64,000 nt of DNA. It comes from Ochrobactrum sp. BTU1 (lineage in GTDB: Bacteria; Pseudomonadota; Alphaproteobacteria; Rhizobiales; Rhizobiaceae). Each line of letters begins with the position of its first letter. Position 1 is the stretch's first letter. The stretch covers positions 248,001 to 312,000 of the forward strand of contig CP076354.1 in assembly GCA_018798825.1 (NCBI GenBank). Direction: 5' to 3'. This document shows positions 43,975 to 53,376 of this stretch, piece after piece. The position numbers were made by a program, and so were the translations under genes. Below the pieces are notes generated by a model that worked only from the letters and a program-made list of their open reading frames with translations, was not told the origin of the DNA and made no database searches.

Positions 43975-45003
43975 ATGCATCTGAAGGCATCCGAGAAGCG
44001 GACGCTTGGCCGTACTGGTCTGACGGTAACCGCGCTTGGTCTGGGAACAGCACCTTTGGGTGGACTTTATGCGCCTGTTTCGCGTGCTGACGCAGACGCA
44101 TTGCTGGAAGCTGGTTGGGACAGCGGTGTTCGCTATTTCGACAGCGCACCGATGTATGGCTATGGCCGTTGCGAACATTTGCTTGGCGATATGCTGCGCG
44201 AAAAAAGCGAACGTGCGGTTGTCTCCACCAAGGTCGGACGCCTGATGACCAATGAGCGCGCTGGTCGCACTTTGCCGCCAGCGCCGCCAAAGAATCCACT
44301 CGATTCGGGCTGGCATAATGGCCTCAATTTCCGTGAGGTCTTTGACTATAGCTATGACGGCGTCATGCGCAGCTTCGATGACAGCCAACAGCGTCTGGGC
44401 TTTCCTGAAATTGATCTTCTCTATATTCACGACATTGGCCGCGTGACCCATGCCGACAGACACGAGTTTCACTGGAACGCGCTGACCAAGGGCGGTGGTT
44501 TCCGTGCGCTGACTGAGTTGCGCGCGGCAGGCAATATCAAGGGCTTCGGTCTTGGTGTGAATGAATGGCAGATCATTCGCGATGCGCTTGAAGAGGCTGA
44601 TCTTGATTGCTCGCTGTTGGCCGGGCGTTATTCGCTGCTCGATCAGGTGTCGGAAAAAGAATTTCTGCCGCTGGCGCAAAAGCGTGGCATGGCGCTGGTG
44701 ATTGCTGGTGTGTTCAACTCCGGCATTCTGGCCGCGCCACGCGGCGGCGAACAGAAGTTCGATTATGCCGACGCGCCTGCTGAAATCATTGCTCGCACCA
44801 ATCGCTTGCATGATATTTGCGATGCGTATCATGTGCCGCTCGCCGCTGCCGCTATGCAGTTCCCGATGATGCATGAGGCCGTCAGCTCCATTCTGATCGG
44901 TGTGCGTTCGCCAGAACAGATCAGGCAGAATGTCGTCTGGTTCGAGCAGTCGATTCCGCACGAATTCTGGACGACGCTTCGCTCGGAAGGTCTCATTTCC
45001 TAA
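43975..45003 (+). CDS. Aldo/keto reductase (D-threo-aldose/L-fucose 1-dehydrogenase type)
   Basis: An AKR of 342 residues. Active-site residues are D56, Y61 and K86, with a histidine in DLLYIHD. The N-terminal LGRTGLTVTALGLGTAPLGGLY is typical of the L-fucose/D-threo-aldose 1-dehydrogenase and pyridoxal 4-dehydrogenase group. It would oxidise a sugar at C1 to the lactone, the very step not clearly supplied in the fucose island. The ATG at 43975 has GAGGAG eight bases upstream; an in-frame start at 43927 overlaps the repeat. Confidence 0.85.
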   Translation: MHLKASEKRTLGRTGLTVTALGLGTAPLGGLYAPVSRADADALLEAGWDSGVRYFDSAPMYGYGRCEHLLGDMLREKSERAVVSTKVGRLMTNERAGRTLPPAPPKNPLDSGWHNGLNFREVFDYSYDGVMRSFDDSQQRLGFPEIDLLYIHDIGRVTHADRHEFHWNALTKGGGFRALTELRAAGNIKGFGLGVNEWQIIRDALEEADLDCSLLAGRYSLLDQVSEKEFLPLAQKRGMALVIAGVFNSGILAAPRGGEQKFDYADAPAEIIARTNRLHDICDAYHVPLAAAAMQFPMMHEAVSSILIGVRSPEQIRQNVVWFEQSIPHEFWTTLRSEGLIS

Positions 45004-45005
45004 TC

Positions 45006-45926
45006 ATGACTTCCAAAATTCTCTGTGTTGGTGCCCTCACTATGGACACCATTCTCCGCCTTGATGAACTCCCACTCGCGGCAGGCAAATATCTACCGCG
45101 TGAAGCCGTCGAGATCGCAGCTGGCATGGCTTCAAGTGCAGCGGCTGCGATTGCCCGGCTTGGCGGCAACGTGGCGCTATGGGCTTCTGCGGGGATTGAT
45201 TCAGTAGGCGACCGCGCTGTCGCAGAGCTTTCAGCCGAAGGCATCGATTGCGCTTATATCCGGCGGCTGGAAGGCGCGCGTACGGCATTTTCTTCGATCC
45301 TCGTCGATGCGAATGGCGAACGCATCATCGTGCCGTTTTATGATCGCAGGCTTGCAAGTCCGTCTGATCCGGTGCCGCCGATTGCAGCGGGAACCTATGC
45401 GGCTGTTATGACCGATGTACGCTGGCCGTGGGCTGCTGAAACAGCACTAAGTGCTGCGCGCGATGCAGGTATTCCGGCCATTCTGGATGCCGATACCGCA
45501 CCCGTCGAATTGCTGGAAACACTGCTGCCGCTTGCAACTCATATTGTTGCATCGGAGCCTGCTGCCATAAGCGTCACGGGCACGACGGATTTGCGTGAAT
45601 GTGTCCGTATTCTCAGCAATCGCTATGATGTTTTCACATCTGTCACGGCTGGCGCAGATGGCTGCTATTGGGCGGAAGGTGCTGGCAAGCCTGTTTCCCA
45701 TGTGTCGGGTTTCAAAGTCGATGCGGTGGATACGCTCGCTGCGGGCGATGTCTTCCACGGTGCTTTTGCGCATGGTCTTGTTGAGGGCAAGGAGATGACT
45801 GACATCATCAGCTTTGCCAATGCCGCTGCCGCCATCAAATGCGCGCGCTTTGGTGGACGTGCCGGTTCTCCAAGCCAGGATGAAGTTGTTTCCTTCATCG
45901 AAACCGGTATTGTTCCAGCCCGATAA
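45006..45926 (+). CDS. PfkB/ribokinase-family carbohydrate kinase
   Basis: A kinase of 306 residues with the substrate-binding GGMA-like AAGMASSAAAAIARLG segment near residue 39 and the C-terminal PfkB signature DTLAAGDVFHGAF, where D248 is the catalytic base. Its overall pattern recalls YihV-type and 2-keto-3-deoxygluconate-type kinases. It starts two bases after the reductase stop. In this setting it may phosphorylate a keto-sugar or 2-keto-3-deoxy acid before the aldolase; the substrate is not known. Confidence 0.87.
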   Translation: MTSKILCVGALTMDTILRLDELPLAAGKYLPREAVEIAAGMASSAAAAIARLGGNVALWASAGIDSVGDRAVAELSAEGIDCAYIRRLEGARTAFSSILVDANGERIIVPFYDRRLASPSDPVPPIAAGTYAAVMTDVRWPWAAETALSAARDAGIPAILDADTAPVELLETLLPLATHIVASEPAAISVTGTTDLRECVRILSNRYDVFTSVTAGADGCYWAEGAGKPVSHVSGFKVDAVDTLAAGDVFHGAFAHGLVEGKEMTDIISFANAAAAIKCARFGGRAGSPSQDEVVSFIETGIVPAR

Positions 45927-46088
45927 GCTGGGTTTCAAACGTCGATCTTCCTCATTCTGAACCAGTGTGAAGTGCTGTCTGAAAGGGTGAGGGCAGCGCA
46001 TGTCGGCGCTCCGGACCGAGCCAAACTTACCGAACTCCGAGTTCTCCCACGCTTTACCAAAATCATCCGAATGCACACTGAACACGAA

Positions 46089-46117
46089 TTGACTCTTTAC
46101 TGACATGTTAGTATGTG
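46089..46117 (+). promoter_or_regulatory. Candidate promoter of the aldolase gene with an overlapping regulatory motif
   Basis: TTGACT (46089-46094) and TATGTG (46112-46117) have a 17-base spacer. The sequence TAGTATGTGCAAAC around the -10 resembles the TAGTATGTTTGCAT site at about 3003-3016. Its position argues that the aldolase is translated from the TTG at 46152 rather than the ATG at 46113, which would lie in the promoter. Confidence 0.5.
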
Positions 46118-46151
46118 CAAACTTAAAGTTCAAACTTGGGAGGAGCCAGTT

Positions 46152-47054
46152 TTGGCACATAATCATTCTGGGCAGGGGCGCTTCGGGCTCTCTGCAGCGC
46201 TTACCACGCCATTCGATGCTGATGGCAAAATCGATGTCAGCCGTGCGCTGAAACACGCTCGCGCGCGCCTCGATAATGGCTGCTCAAGCGTCACCTTGTT
46301 TGGCACCACTGGCGAAGGTTCGTCGATTGCCGATGCTGAACGCGCTGCTCTTCTCGATGCATTTATCGCAGGCGGCTTCCCGGCTTCCAACATTGTTGTC
46401 GGCGTCATGGAAAATTCGGTTGCCGACGCGGTCCTTCAGTCGGCCGATGCGCTGCGTCGCGGTTGCAAGGCCATTCTTCTGGCTCCGCCTTCCTATTTTA
46501 AAAACCTCTCCGACGAAGGTCTGTTCAACTGGTTCTCGTCTGTCTTCAAAGGTTTGGGCGAAGATGCGCGCAGCATCATTCTCTACAATATTCCATCGGT
46601 GACAGCGGTTGAGTTGTCGGTCGATCTCATCAGCCGTCTTCGTGCAGCTTTTGGCGGCATCATCACCGGCGTGAAGGATTCTTCCGGCACCTGGGCCTAT
46701 ACGGAAAAGCTGCTTGCAGCCCACAAAGATATTGCGATCCTTATCGGCGATGAACGTGATCTTGCTGCCGGTGTACGGCTTGGTGGACAGGGTGCGATTT
46801 CAGGCATGGCCAATCTGTTCCCGGATCGTCTTTTGCGCATGGTCAATGACGGTCAGGATGATGCTGAACTCGTCGGTGCCGTGCAGCAGCTGCTGAACTA
46901 TCCGGTAACGCCTGCGGTCAAGGCCATGGTTGCGCGTCATACGGGTGACAAGGAATGGCGTCGCGTGCGCGCACCGCTGATTTCACTCAATGACGCGGAT
47001 TTCGATGCAATTGGTAGTGTATTCGACCGTTTGCATCTGGCAAAAGCGGCTTAA
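46152..47054 (+). CDS. Dihydrodipicolinate synthase/N-acetylneuraminate lyase family aldolase
   Basis: A class I aldolase of 300 residues. It has GTTGEGSS (about 51-58), the catalytic tyrosine Y145 in LYNIPS and the Schiff-base lysine K175 in TGVKDSSG. Members cleave or form 2-keto-3-deoxy acids with pyruvate as one partner. Beside a kinase and an aldose dehydrogenase it probably acts as a 2-keto-3-deoxy-sugar-acid aldolase, not in lysine synthesis. The start is a TTG preceded by GGGAGGA. Confidence 0.87.
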   Translation: MAHNHSGQGRFGLSAALTTPFDADGKIDVSRALKHARARLDNGCSSVTLFGTTGEGSSIADAERAALLDAFIAGGFPASNIVVGVMENSVADAVLQSADALRRGCKAILLAPPSYFKNLSDEGLFNWFSSVFKGLGEDARSIILYNIPSVTAVELSVDLISRLRAAFGGIITGVKDSSGTWAYTEKLLAAHKDIAILIGDERDLAAGVRLGGQGAISGMANLFPDRLLRMVNDGQDDAELVGAVQQLLNYPVTPAVKAMVARHTGDKEWRRVRAPLISLNDADFDAIGSVFDRLHLAKAA

Positions 47055-47086
47055 TCGCGGCATAAGCCTCGATAACAAAAAAGGGA

Positions 47087-47755
47087 ATGGCTTTGGTGGA
47101 CGATCACAACGAACCGGTAAAATTGCGGGATAAGGCTTATCAGAGCTTCACCCAGCATTTGCTGGCGCGTGATTTTCATCCGGGCCAGTTCGTTTCGCAG
47201 CGCCAGCTCGTCACCATGACGGGTTTGCCGCTGGGCGCGATCCGCGAACTGATCCCGCGTCTTGAAGCGGAAGGTCTAATCAAGACCGTGCCGCAGCGCG
47301 GGCTCCAGATCGCGCATATCGATCTTAATCTGATCCGTGAAGCGTTTCAGTTTCGTCTTTTCATCGAAAAGGAGTCGATCGCGATTTTCTGCCAGTCGGC
47401 TTCCGATGAATTGCTGCGCTCGCTGCGTGCTGCTCATGAAGATACGCTCAACCGCGCGATGAGCGAAGGTGAAACGCCGGAGCTTGAAGAGCAGGCGCAG
47501 AATATCGACTGGAGCATGCATGATACGATTGTCGGCTCACTCGATAATGAAATTATCTGGCGTGCCTATCAGACCAATACGATCAAGATGCGTCTGATCA
47601 ATCAGGAGCGCTTCCGCATCACCGGACGCGTTATCCCGGTCATGCAGGAACATCTTTCTGTGCTGAGTGCAATCGAAACCCGAGACCCGCAGACCGCCAT
47701 GGATGCCATCGCCGTTCACATCAATAATGCACGGAAGCTGGCTTTGCAGATTTAA
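47087..47755 (+). CDS. GntR-family transcriptional regulator
   Basis: A regulator of 222 residues with a winged helix at about 15-75 (FVSQRQLVTMTGLPLGAIRELIPRLEAEGLI) and a helical C-terminal ligand domain. The wing recognition helix, LPLGAIREL, differs from the common S-x-TP-VREAL form. It lies 32 bases after the aldolase gene and ahead of the importer, so it probably controls this island. Confidence 0.88.
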   Translation: MALVDDHNEPVKLRDKAYQSFTQHLLARDFHPGQFVSQRQLVTMTGLPLGAIRELIPRLEAEGLIKTVPQRGLQIAHIDLNLIREAFQFRLFIEKESIAIFCQSASDELLRSLRAAHEDTLNRAMSEGETPELEEQAQNIDWSMHDTIVGSLDNEIIWRAYQTNTIKMRLINQERFRITGRVIPVMQEHLSVLSAIETRDPQTAMDAIAVHINNARKLALQI

Positions 47756-47832
47756 CAACCGAGACCGGGCAAGAGGAGTTGCCGGGTTGAAGGAATCAAT
47801 GGGCCAGGAAGGCCTAAGGGGAGGAGCATGTA

Positions 47833-49167
47833 ATGAATCTATTACGTCCAACACGTCGCCAGTTTTTGGCAGGCACAGCGGCCATCGCCGCCTCAGGTGT
47901 AACAGGCATCAGCCCATCTTTCGCGCAGTCGGGTGTCGACTGGAAGAAATATGCGGGCACAACCCTCGAAGTTAATCTCATTAAGAGCCCGCGCGGTGAA
48001 ATCCTTCAGAAATATCAAAAGGAATTCGAAGAGCTGACTGGTATCAAGGTTAATTCCGAACAGATGCCAGAACAGCAGCAGCGCCAGAAGGCCGTGATCG
48101 AGCTGACTTCGGGTCGTCCGAGCTTCGACGTTATCCATATCAGCTATCACGTTCAGAAGCGCCAGTTTGAAAAGGGCGGCTGGCTTGCCGATCTCAATCC
48201 GTTCCTGAAAGACCCGACGCTGACTGATGCGTCGCTCACAGAAGATGATTTCGCAAGCGCCGGCCTAACTTTCGCTAAGGATGCCAATGGCCGCTTCGGC
48301 GCACTGCCATTCTCGGTCGATTACTGGATCATCTACTGGAACAAGGAACTCTTTGCCGCCAAGGGCATCGAATTCCCGAAGACCTTCGAAGAGCTGGTTG
48401 CAGCCGCAGAAGCACTTACCGATCCATCGACCAATACTTACGGCTTCGTCGCGCGCGGCATGAAGAATGCCAATGCACCGGTCTATACCAGCCTTCTGCT
48501 CGGCTATGGCAAGCAGTCGGTTGATGCGGACGGCAACCTGCAGACGGATTCGGCCGAAGGTATTGAAGCAGCCAAGCTCTATCAGCGTCTGATGACCAAA
48601 TCGGCACCTCCCGGTGTTGCAGGCTTCAACTGGGCTGAATGCCAGTCGAACTTCCTGCAGGGTCGCGTTGGCATGTGGCTCGACGGTATTGGTTTCGCAC
48701 CGCCGCTTGAAGATCCGAACAAGTCGCGCGTTGTCGGCAAGGTTGGCTATGGCGTCATGCCAGCAGGCCCGAATGCACAGGCAGCGCCAACGACAGGTGA
48801 TGGCATCGGCGTGACCGAAGCCTCCAAGAACAAGGAAGCCGCATATCTTTACTGCCAGTGGGCCATTTCCAAGGAAATGGGTGCTCGCCTGTTGCAGTCG
48901 GGATCGGGCGTTCCGTTCCGCAAGTCGATCATCGACGATGCAGATGTGCGTAAGGGTGTCACCATGCCGGAAGGCTGGGTTGAAGCTCTCTCGAAATCTG
49001 CACCAATCAGCCAGCTCTGCCTGCCGGTCATCGTGCCTGTCACGGAATTCCGCGACATTATCGGTGTTGGCCTCACCAATCTTCTCAATGGTGCAGACGC
49101 AGAAGCTGAAATGAAACGCGCGACGGAAGAATTCCGTCCGGTCCTCGCACGGAGCGAAGGAAAATGA
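47833..49167 (+). CDS. CUT1 ABC transporter substrate-binding protein with Tat-type signal
   Basis: A sugar-binding protein of 444 residues. Its N-terminus, MNLLRPTRRQFLAGTAAIAA, carries a twin-arginine (RRQFL) export motif followed by a hydrophobic stretch and SFA cleavage region, so it is probably exported folded. The mature domain opens GTTLEVNLIKSPRGEILQKY. The strong GGGGAGGAG ribosome site precedes ATG 47833. The stop overlaps the permease start (ATGA). Confidence 0.9.
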   Translation: MNLLRPTRRQFLAGTAAIAASGVTGISPSFAQSGVDWKKYAGTTLEVNLIKSPRGEILQKYQKEFEELTGIKVNSEQMPEQQQRQKAVIELTSGRPSFDVIHISYHVQKRQFEKGGWLADLNPFLKDPTLTDASLTEDDFASAGLTFAKDANGRFGALPFSVDYWIIYWNKELFAAKGIEFPKTFEELVAAAEALTDPSTNTYGFVARGMKNANAPVYTSLLLGYGKQSVDADGNLQTDSAEGIEAAKLYQRLMTKSAPPGVAGFNWAECQSNFLQGRVGMWLDGIGFAPPLEDPNKSRVVGKVGYGVMPAGPNAQAAPTTGDGIGVTEASKNKEAAYLYCQWAISKEMGARLLQSGSGVPFRKSIIDDADVRKGVTMPEGWVEALSKSAPISQLCLPVIVPVTEFRDIIGVGLTNLLNGADAEAEMKRATEEFRPVLARSEGK

Positions 49168-50102
49168 CATCTGCCGCCCCGATAGGAGCAAAAACGGGAG
49201 CTGCTGCCAAAGCAGCTTCCTCCACCAAGACGGCCACAAACCGTCTGCGGCCAAGTTACTGGCCGTTTGTTCTTCCTGCCTTGATCACTGTCGGGGCGGT
49301 GATCGTCTTCCCATGGGTGTTTACACTCTGGATGAGTACCAACCAGTGGCAGCTTGGCGGCGAGCAGAGCTTTGTCGGTTTTGACAATTATCTGCGTCTT
49401 GCGACCGATATGCGCTTCTGGGAATCCATGTGGCACACGGTTGTTTACACGGTTCTGTCCGTCGTGGCCCCGATGATATTGGGTACGATTGCAGCGCTGG
49501 TGTTTGACAGCAAACTGCCCATGCGCGGGCTGCTGCGCGGTATCTTCGTCATGCCAATGATGGCAACACCGGTGGCGGTCGCGCTGGTTTGGACGATGAT
49601 GTATCACCCACAGCTGGGTGTGCTGAACTATCTCCTGTCGCTGATCGGCATTCCGCCGCAGGAATGGATCTTCAATCAGAGCACGGTTATCCCGTCGCTG
49701 GTAGCTGTTGAAACCTGGCAGTGGACGCCGCTGGTCATGCTGATCGTGCTGGGTGGCCTTGCGTCCATGCCGCGTGATCCGTTTGAAAGTGCGGAAATTG
49801 ATGGTGCCAATGGCTGGCAGAAATTCCGTTACATCACGCTTCCGATGATCCTGCCATTTATCATGGTTGCCGTTATCATCCGCTCGATTGATGCGCTGAA
49901 AAGCTTCGACATCATCTTTGCAATGACGCAGGGCGGTCCGGGAACGGCATCGGAAACCATCAATATCTATCTCTATAATGTGGCGTTTTCTTACTATGAC
50001 ATTGGTTACGGCTCGGCGATTGCTGTGGTGTTCTTTGTTGTCATTATCGCCATGTCGATGATCCTTCTGGCGCTGCGCCAGCGGACCAAGTGGAACAGCT
50101 GA
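49164..50102 (+). CDS. CUT1 ABC transporter permease (MalF-type)
   Basis: A permease of 312 residues. After about 30 residues rich in Ala/Lys come six membrane helices and the EAA loop FESAEIDGANGWQKFRYITLP near residue 210. It is co-translated with the binding protein and followed by its partner after nine bases. Confidence 0.92.
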   Translation: MTSAAPIGAKTGAAAKAASSTKTATNRLRPSYWPFVLPALITVGAVIVFPWVFTLWMSTNQWQLGGEQSFVGFDNYLRLATDMRFWESMWHTVVYTVLSVVAPMILGTIAALVFDSKLPMRGLLRGIFVMPMMATPVAVALVWTMMYHPQLGVLNYLLSLIGIPPQEWIFNQSTVIPSLVAVETWQWTPLVMLIVLGGLASMPRDPFESAEIDGANGWQKFRYITLPMILPFIMVAVIIRSIDALKSFDIIFAMTQGGPGTASETINIYLYNVAFSYYDIGYGSAIAVVFFVVIIAMSMILLALRQRTKWNS

Positions 50103-50111
50103 GGATAGGTC

Positions 50112-50930
50112 ATGGCAAGCAAGTCTATTCTTTCAAAGCTTGGCACGGCACTCGTGGTGTTCGTCATCGTGTCGCCTGCAATCTTCTTCTTCGTCTGGAT
50201 GCTGTCGCTTTCCTTGAAATATGAAATCGACAATGGCGCTTATCCGCCCATCCTGATCCCTGACCGCATAGCATGGTCAAACTATACCGGGATTTTCGAA
50301 ACCAATGACTTCCTGCTCTATTTCTGGAACAGTCTTCTGGTCACAGGAACCGCGACCCTGCTGGCATTGATTGTCGGCGTTCCGGCAGGCTACGGCATTG
50401 CGCGACTGCGTGCCAACAAGTCGGCAATCGTCATCATGATTGCGCGTATGACACCGGGCCTGTCTTATCTGATCCCGCTGTTCCTGTTGTTCCAGACGCT
50501 GGGTCTTCTCGGCACGCTCTGGCCGCAGATCATCATTCATCTGGTCGTCACCGTTCCAATCGTGATCTGGATCATGATCGGCTATTTCGAGACAACACCG
50601 ATGGAGCTTGAAGAAGCAGCCATTATCGATGGTGCTTCCTCGTGGCAGGTGTTCATGAAGGTGGCACTCCCGATCGCCAAGCCCGGCGTTGTGGTGTCGC
50701 TCATCCTCGCGGTGATCTTCTCGTGGAACAATTTCGTTTTCGGCATCGTGCTTGCAAGTCGCGAGACACGCACCCTGCCGGTCGCAGTTTACAACATGCT
50801 GTCCTTTGAACAGGTCAGCTGGGGTCCGCTTGCAGCTGCAGCCCTTGTGGTCACATTGCCGGTCCTGTTGCTAACCGTATTCGCACAGCGCCAGATCGTT
50901 GCAGGTCTGACAGCAGGCGCCGTCAAATAA
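50112..50930 (+). CDS. CUT1 ABC transporter permease (MalG-type)
   Basis: A permease of 272 residues with six helices and the EAA loop LEEAAIIDGASSWQVFMKVALP near residue 172, ending GLTAGAVK. It forms the channel with the permease encoded at 49164-50102. Confidence 0.92.
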   Translation: MASKSILSKLGTALVVFVIVSPAIFFFVWMLSLSLKYEIDNGAYPPILIPDRIAWSNYTGIFETNDFLLYFWNSLLVTGTATLLALIVGVPAGYGIARLRANKSAIVIMIARMTPGLSYLIPLFLLFQTLGLLGTLWPQIIIHLVVTVPIVIWIMIGYFETTPMELEEAAIIDGASSWQVFMKVALPIAKPGVVVSLILAVIFSWNNFVFGIVLASRETRTLPVAVYNMLSFEQVSWGPLAAAALVVTLPVLLLTVFAQRQIVAGLTAGAVK

Positions 50931-50945
50931 GAGTTGAGGTTTAAG

Positions 50946-52004
50946 ATGGCATCTGTATCCATCCGAAATGCAATCAAGAAATATGGCAATGTCGGCGTTC
51001 TGCATGGCGTGTCAGTCAATATTGAAGACGGCGAATTTGTCGTACTCGTCGGCCCTTCGGGCTGCGGAAAATCCACGCTCCTGCGCATGATCGCAGGACT
51101 TGAGGAAATCAGCGATGGTGAAATCGCCATTGGTCCGCGTGTGGTCAATGACCTGCGCGCCAAGGAACGCGATATCGCCATGGTGTTCCAGAATTATGCG
51201 CTCTATCCGCATATGACGGTTGCCGACAATATGGGCTTCGCGCTCATGCTGAAAAACGCGCCGAAAGAAGAACGCGACAGCCGCGTTAATCGTGCAGCCG
51301 AAATCCTCGGCCTCAATAAGCTGCTCGACCGCTTTCCGCGCCAGCTTTCCGGCGGTCAGCGTCAGCGTGTAGCCATGGGCCGTGCGATTGTTCGCGATCC
51401 ACAGGTGTTTCTGTTTGACGAACCGCTGTCCAATCTCGATGCCAAGCTGCGCGTGCAGATGCGCGGCGAGATCAAGGGGCTGCATCAGCGTCTGAAGACC
51501 ACCACGATTTATGTGACCCACGATCAGATCGAAGCCATGACCATGGCAGATAAGATCGTCGTCATGCGCGATGGTCTGGTGGAGCAGATCGGTGCGCCGC
51601 TCGATCTCTATGATCGTCCTGCCAATATGTTTGTCGCGGGCTTCATTGGCTCGCCATCGATGAACTTCGTCAATGGCAAGATCGAGGAAGGTTCGTTTGT
51701 GGCAGATGGCGGCTTCCGTATGCCGCTTCCTGAAGGCGATTATGCAAGTCTTTCGGGCAAGGCTGTTTATGGTATGCGCCCTGAGCATATGAAGATTGCC
51801 GATAACGGCGTGCCGGTCACAGTTGAAATTGTTGAGCCGACAGGTTCGGAAATCATGGTCATGGGCAAGCTCGGCGACCAGCCAGTCACCTGCCTGTTCC
51901 GTGAACGCCTGACAGTGCGTCCGGGCGATATGCTGACCATTGCGGTTGATCCAGCAACGAGCCATGTGTTCGAGCCGGAAAAAGGCATGCGCGTTAGTCG
52001 CTAA
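50946..52004 (+). CDS. CUT1 ABC transporter ATP-binding protein (UgpC/MsmK type)
   Basis: An ATPase of 352 residues with Walker [10 protein letters not shown], signature [14 protein letters not shown] and Walker [13 protein letters not shown] in the standard spacing, plus the TOBE domain. The ATG at 50946 follows a GAGG ribosome site; an in-frame TTG at 50934 would lie over it. It is the last gene of the importer operon, before a strong terminator. Confidence 0.93.
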   Translation: MASVSIRNAIKKYGNVGVLHGVSVNIEDGEFVVLVGPSGCGKSTLLRMIAGLEEISDGEIAIGPRVVNDLRAKERDIAMVFQNYALYPHMTVADNMGFALMLKNAPKEERDSRVNRAAEILGLNKLLDRFPRQLSGGQRQRVAMGRAIVRDPQVFLFDEPLSNLDAKLRVQMRGEIKGLHQRLKTTTIYVTHDQIEAMTMADKIVVMRDGLVEQIGAPLDLYDRPANMFVAGFIGSPSMNFVNGKIEEGSFVADGGFRMPLPEGDYASLSGKAVYGMRPEHMKIADNGVPVTVEIVEPTGSEIMVMGKLGDQPVTCLFRERLTVRPGDMLTIAVDPATSHVFEPEKGMRVSR

Positions 52005-52020
52005 TACCGAACAACACAAA

Positions 52021-52047
52021 ACAAAACGCCGGGGTTTTCCCCGGCGT
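52021..52047. terminator. Bidirectional terminator between the ATPase gene and preA
   Basis: A stem of about 11 bp, AAAACGCCGGGG against CCCCGGCGTTT with a TTTT loop. T residues follow on the plus strand and A residues precede it, so it serves both convergent genes. Confidence 0.88.
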
Positions 52048-52054
52048 TTCTGTT

Positions 52055-53365
52055 TTACTCTGCAGCTTCCTTGACGGCCATCGGGTTATTCGGATGGGTC
52101 GTCCAATTGGCATATTGTGCCGGGATCGGTGCCTTGGTGCGCGGATCGAAATCACCGATCTGCTCCATGGTGATGCAATCCTCGACCGGGCAGACATTGA
52201 CGCAAAGATTGCAGCCAACGCATTCCTCATCGATCACCTCAAAGTGCCGCGCACCATTCACCAGATTGGTGATTGCCTGATGCGAGGTATCTTCGCAGGC
52301 AATATGGCAACGACCGCATTTGATGCAGGAATCCTGATCGATGCGTGCCTTGGTGACATAATTGAGGTTGAGATACTGCCAATCGCTGACATGTCCCACG
52401 GCCATGCCGCGGAAATCATCAAGCGTCTGATAACCCTTGCTGTCCATCCAGTCAGAAAGACCATCGATCATTTCCTCAACGACCTTGAAACCATAGGTCA
52501 TTGCAGCAGTACAGACCTGAACGGTGCCGCAGCCGAGCGCGATAAATTCAGCCGCATCGCGCCATGTGGTAATGCCGCCAATGCCTGAAATCGGCAGGCC
52601 ATAGGTTTCTGGGTCGCGTGCAATTTCCGCCACCATGTTCAGCGCAATCGGCTTGACCGCTGGTCCGCAATAACCGCCATGACTGCCGCGCCCATCAATC
52701 GACGGAACCGGCGACATGCTGTCGAGATCGACCGACACAATGGAATTGATCGTGTTGATCAGCGATACAGCGTCGGTGCCATTGGCCTTTGCGCCGCGTG
52801 CAGGTTTGCGGATGTCGGTGATGTTTGGCGTCAGCTTGGTGATTACCGGCATCCGGCTATATTGCTTGCACCATTTCACGACCATGCCGACATATTCCGG
52901 CACCTGACCGACGGCCGCACCCATACCGCGTTCGCTCATGCCGTGCGGACAACCGAAGTTCAGCTCAATACCGTCAGCGCCGGTTTCTTCCACCAGTGGC
53001 AGAATGGCTTTCCATGCTTCTTCTTCGCACGGCACCATGATCGAGGCGATCAATGCGCGGTCGGGCCAACGCATCTTCACTTCTTTCATTTCGCGCAAGT
53101 TCACTTCGAGCGGTCGGTCGGTGATCAGCTCGATATTGTTAAGACCAAGCAATCGCCGGTCAGCGCCATGGATGGCGCCATAGCGCGGACCATTAACATT
53201 GACCACCGGTGGGCCTTCGGAGCCCAGCGTTTTCCAGACCACGCCACCCCAGCCAGCCTTGAAAGCGCGCTCGACATTGTAAGCTTTGTCAGTCGGCGGA
53301 GCCGAAGCCAGCCAGAACGGGTTTGGCGACTTGATGCCGAGGAAGTTCGTTGAAAGATCAGCCAT
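52055..53365 (-). CDS. preA: NAD-dependent dihydropyrimidine dehydrogenase, subunit PreA
   Basis: A subunit of 436 residues with an N-terminal FMN-binding dihydroorotate-dehydrogenase-type barrel (segments NPFWLASAPPT, NFGCPHGMSERGMG, ITKLTPN) and two C-terminal 4Fe-4S ferredoxin motifs, CIKCGRC from residue 347 and CVGCNLCVNVCP from 382. With PreT it reduces uracil and thymine, the first step of reductive pyrimidine catabolism. It lies 11 bases after preT on the same strand. Confidence 0.95.
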   Translation of the reverse strand: MADLSTNFLGIKSPNPFWLASAPPTDKAYNVERAFKAGWGGVVWKTLGSEGPPVVNVNGPRYGAIHGADRRLLGLNNIELITDRPLEVNLREMKEVKMRWPDRALIASIMVPCEEEAWKAILPLVEETGADGIELNFGCPHGMSERGMGAAVGQVPEYVGMVVKWCKQYSRMPVITKLTPNITDIRKPARGAKANGTDAVSLINTINSIVSVDLDSMSPVPSIDGRGSHGGYCGPAVKPIALNMVAEIARDPETYGLPISGIGGITTWRDAAEFIALGCGTVQVCTAAMTYGFKVVEEMIDGLSDWMDSKGYQTLDDFRGMAVGHVSDWQYLNLNYVTKARIDQDSCIKCGRCHIACEDTSHQAITNLVNGARHFEVIDEECVGCNLCVNVCPVEDCITMEQIGDFDPRTKAPIPAQYANWTTHPNNPMAVKEAAE

Positions 53366-53376
53366 GTTTACTCTCC

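Noticed and set aside
43723..44961. A 412-codon minus-strand frame opposite the aldo/keto reductase
   Set aside because: It reads through the tandem repeat, with a duplicated peptide produced by the repeat, and lies opposite a well-supported gene.
45006..47054. A sulfoglycolysis (sulfoquinovose) pathway suggested by the YihV-like kinase
   Set aside because: No sulfoquinovosidase, isomerase, sulfolactaldehyde reductase or dehydrogenase is present; the kinase family is too broad for that call.
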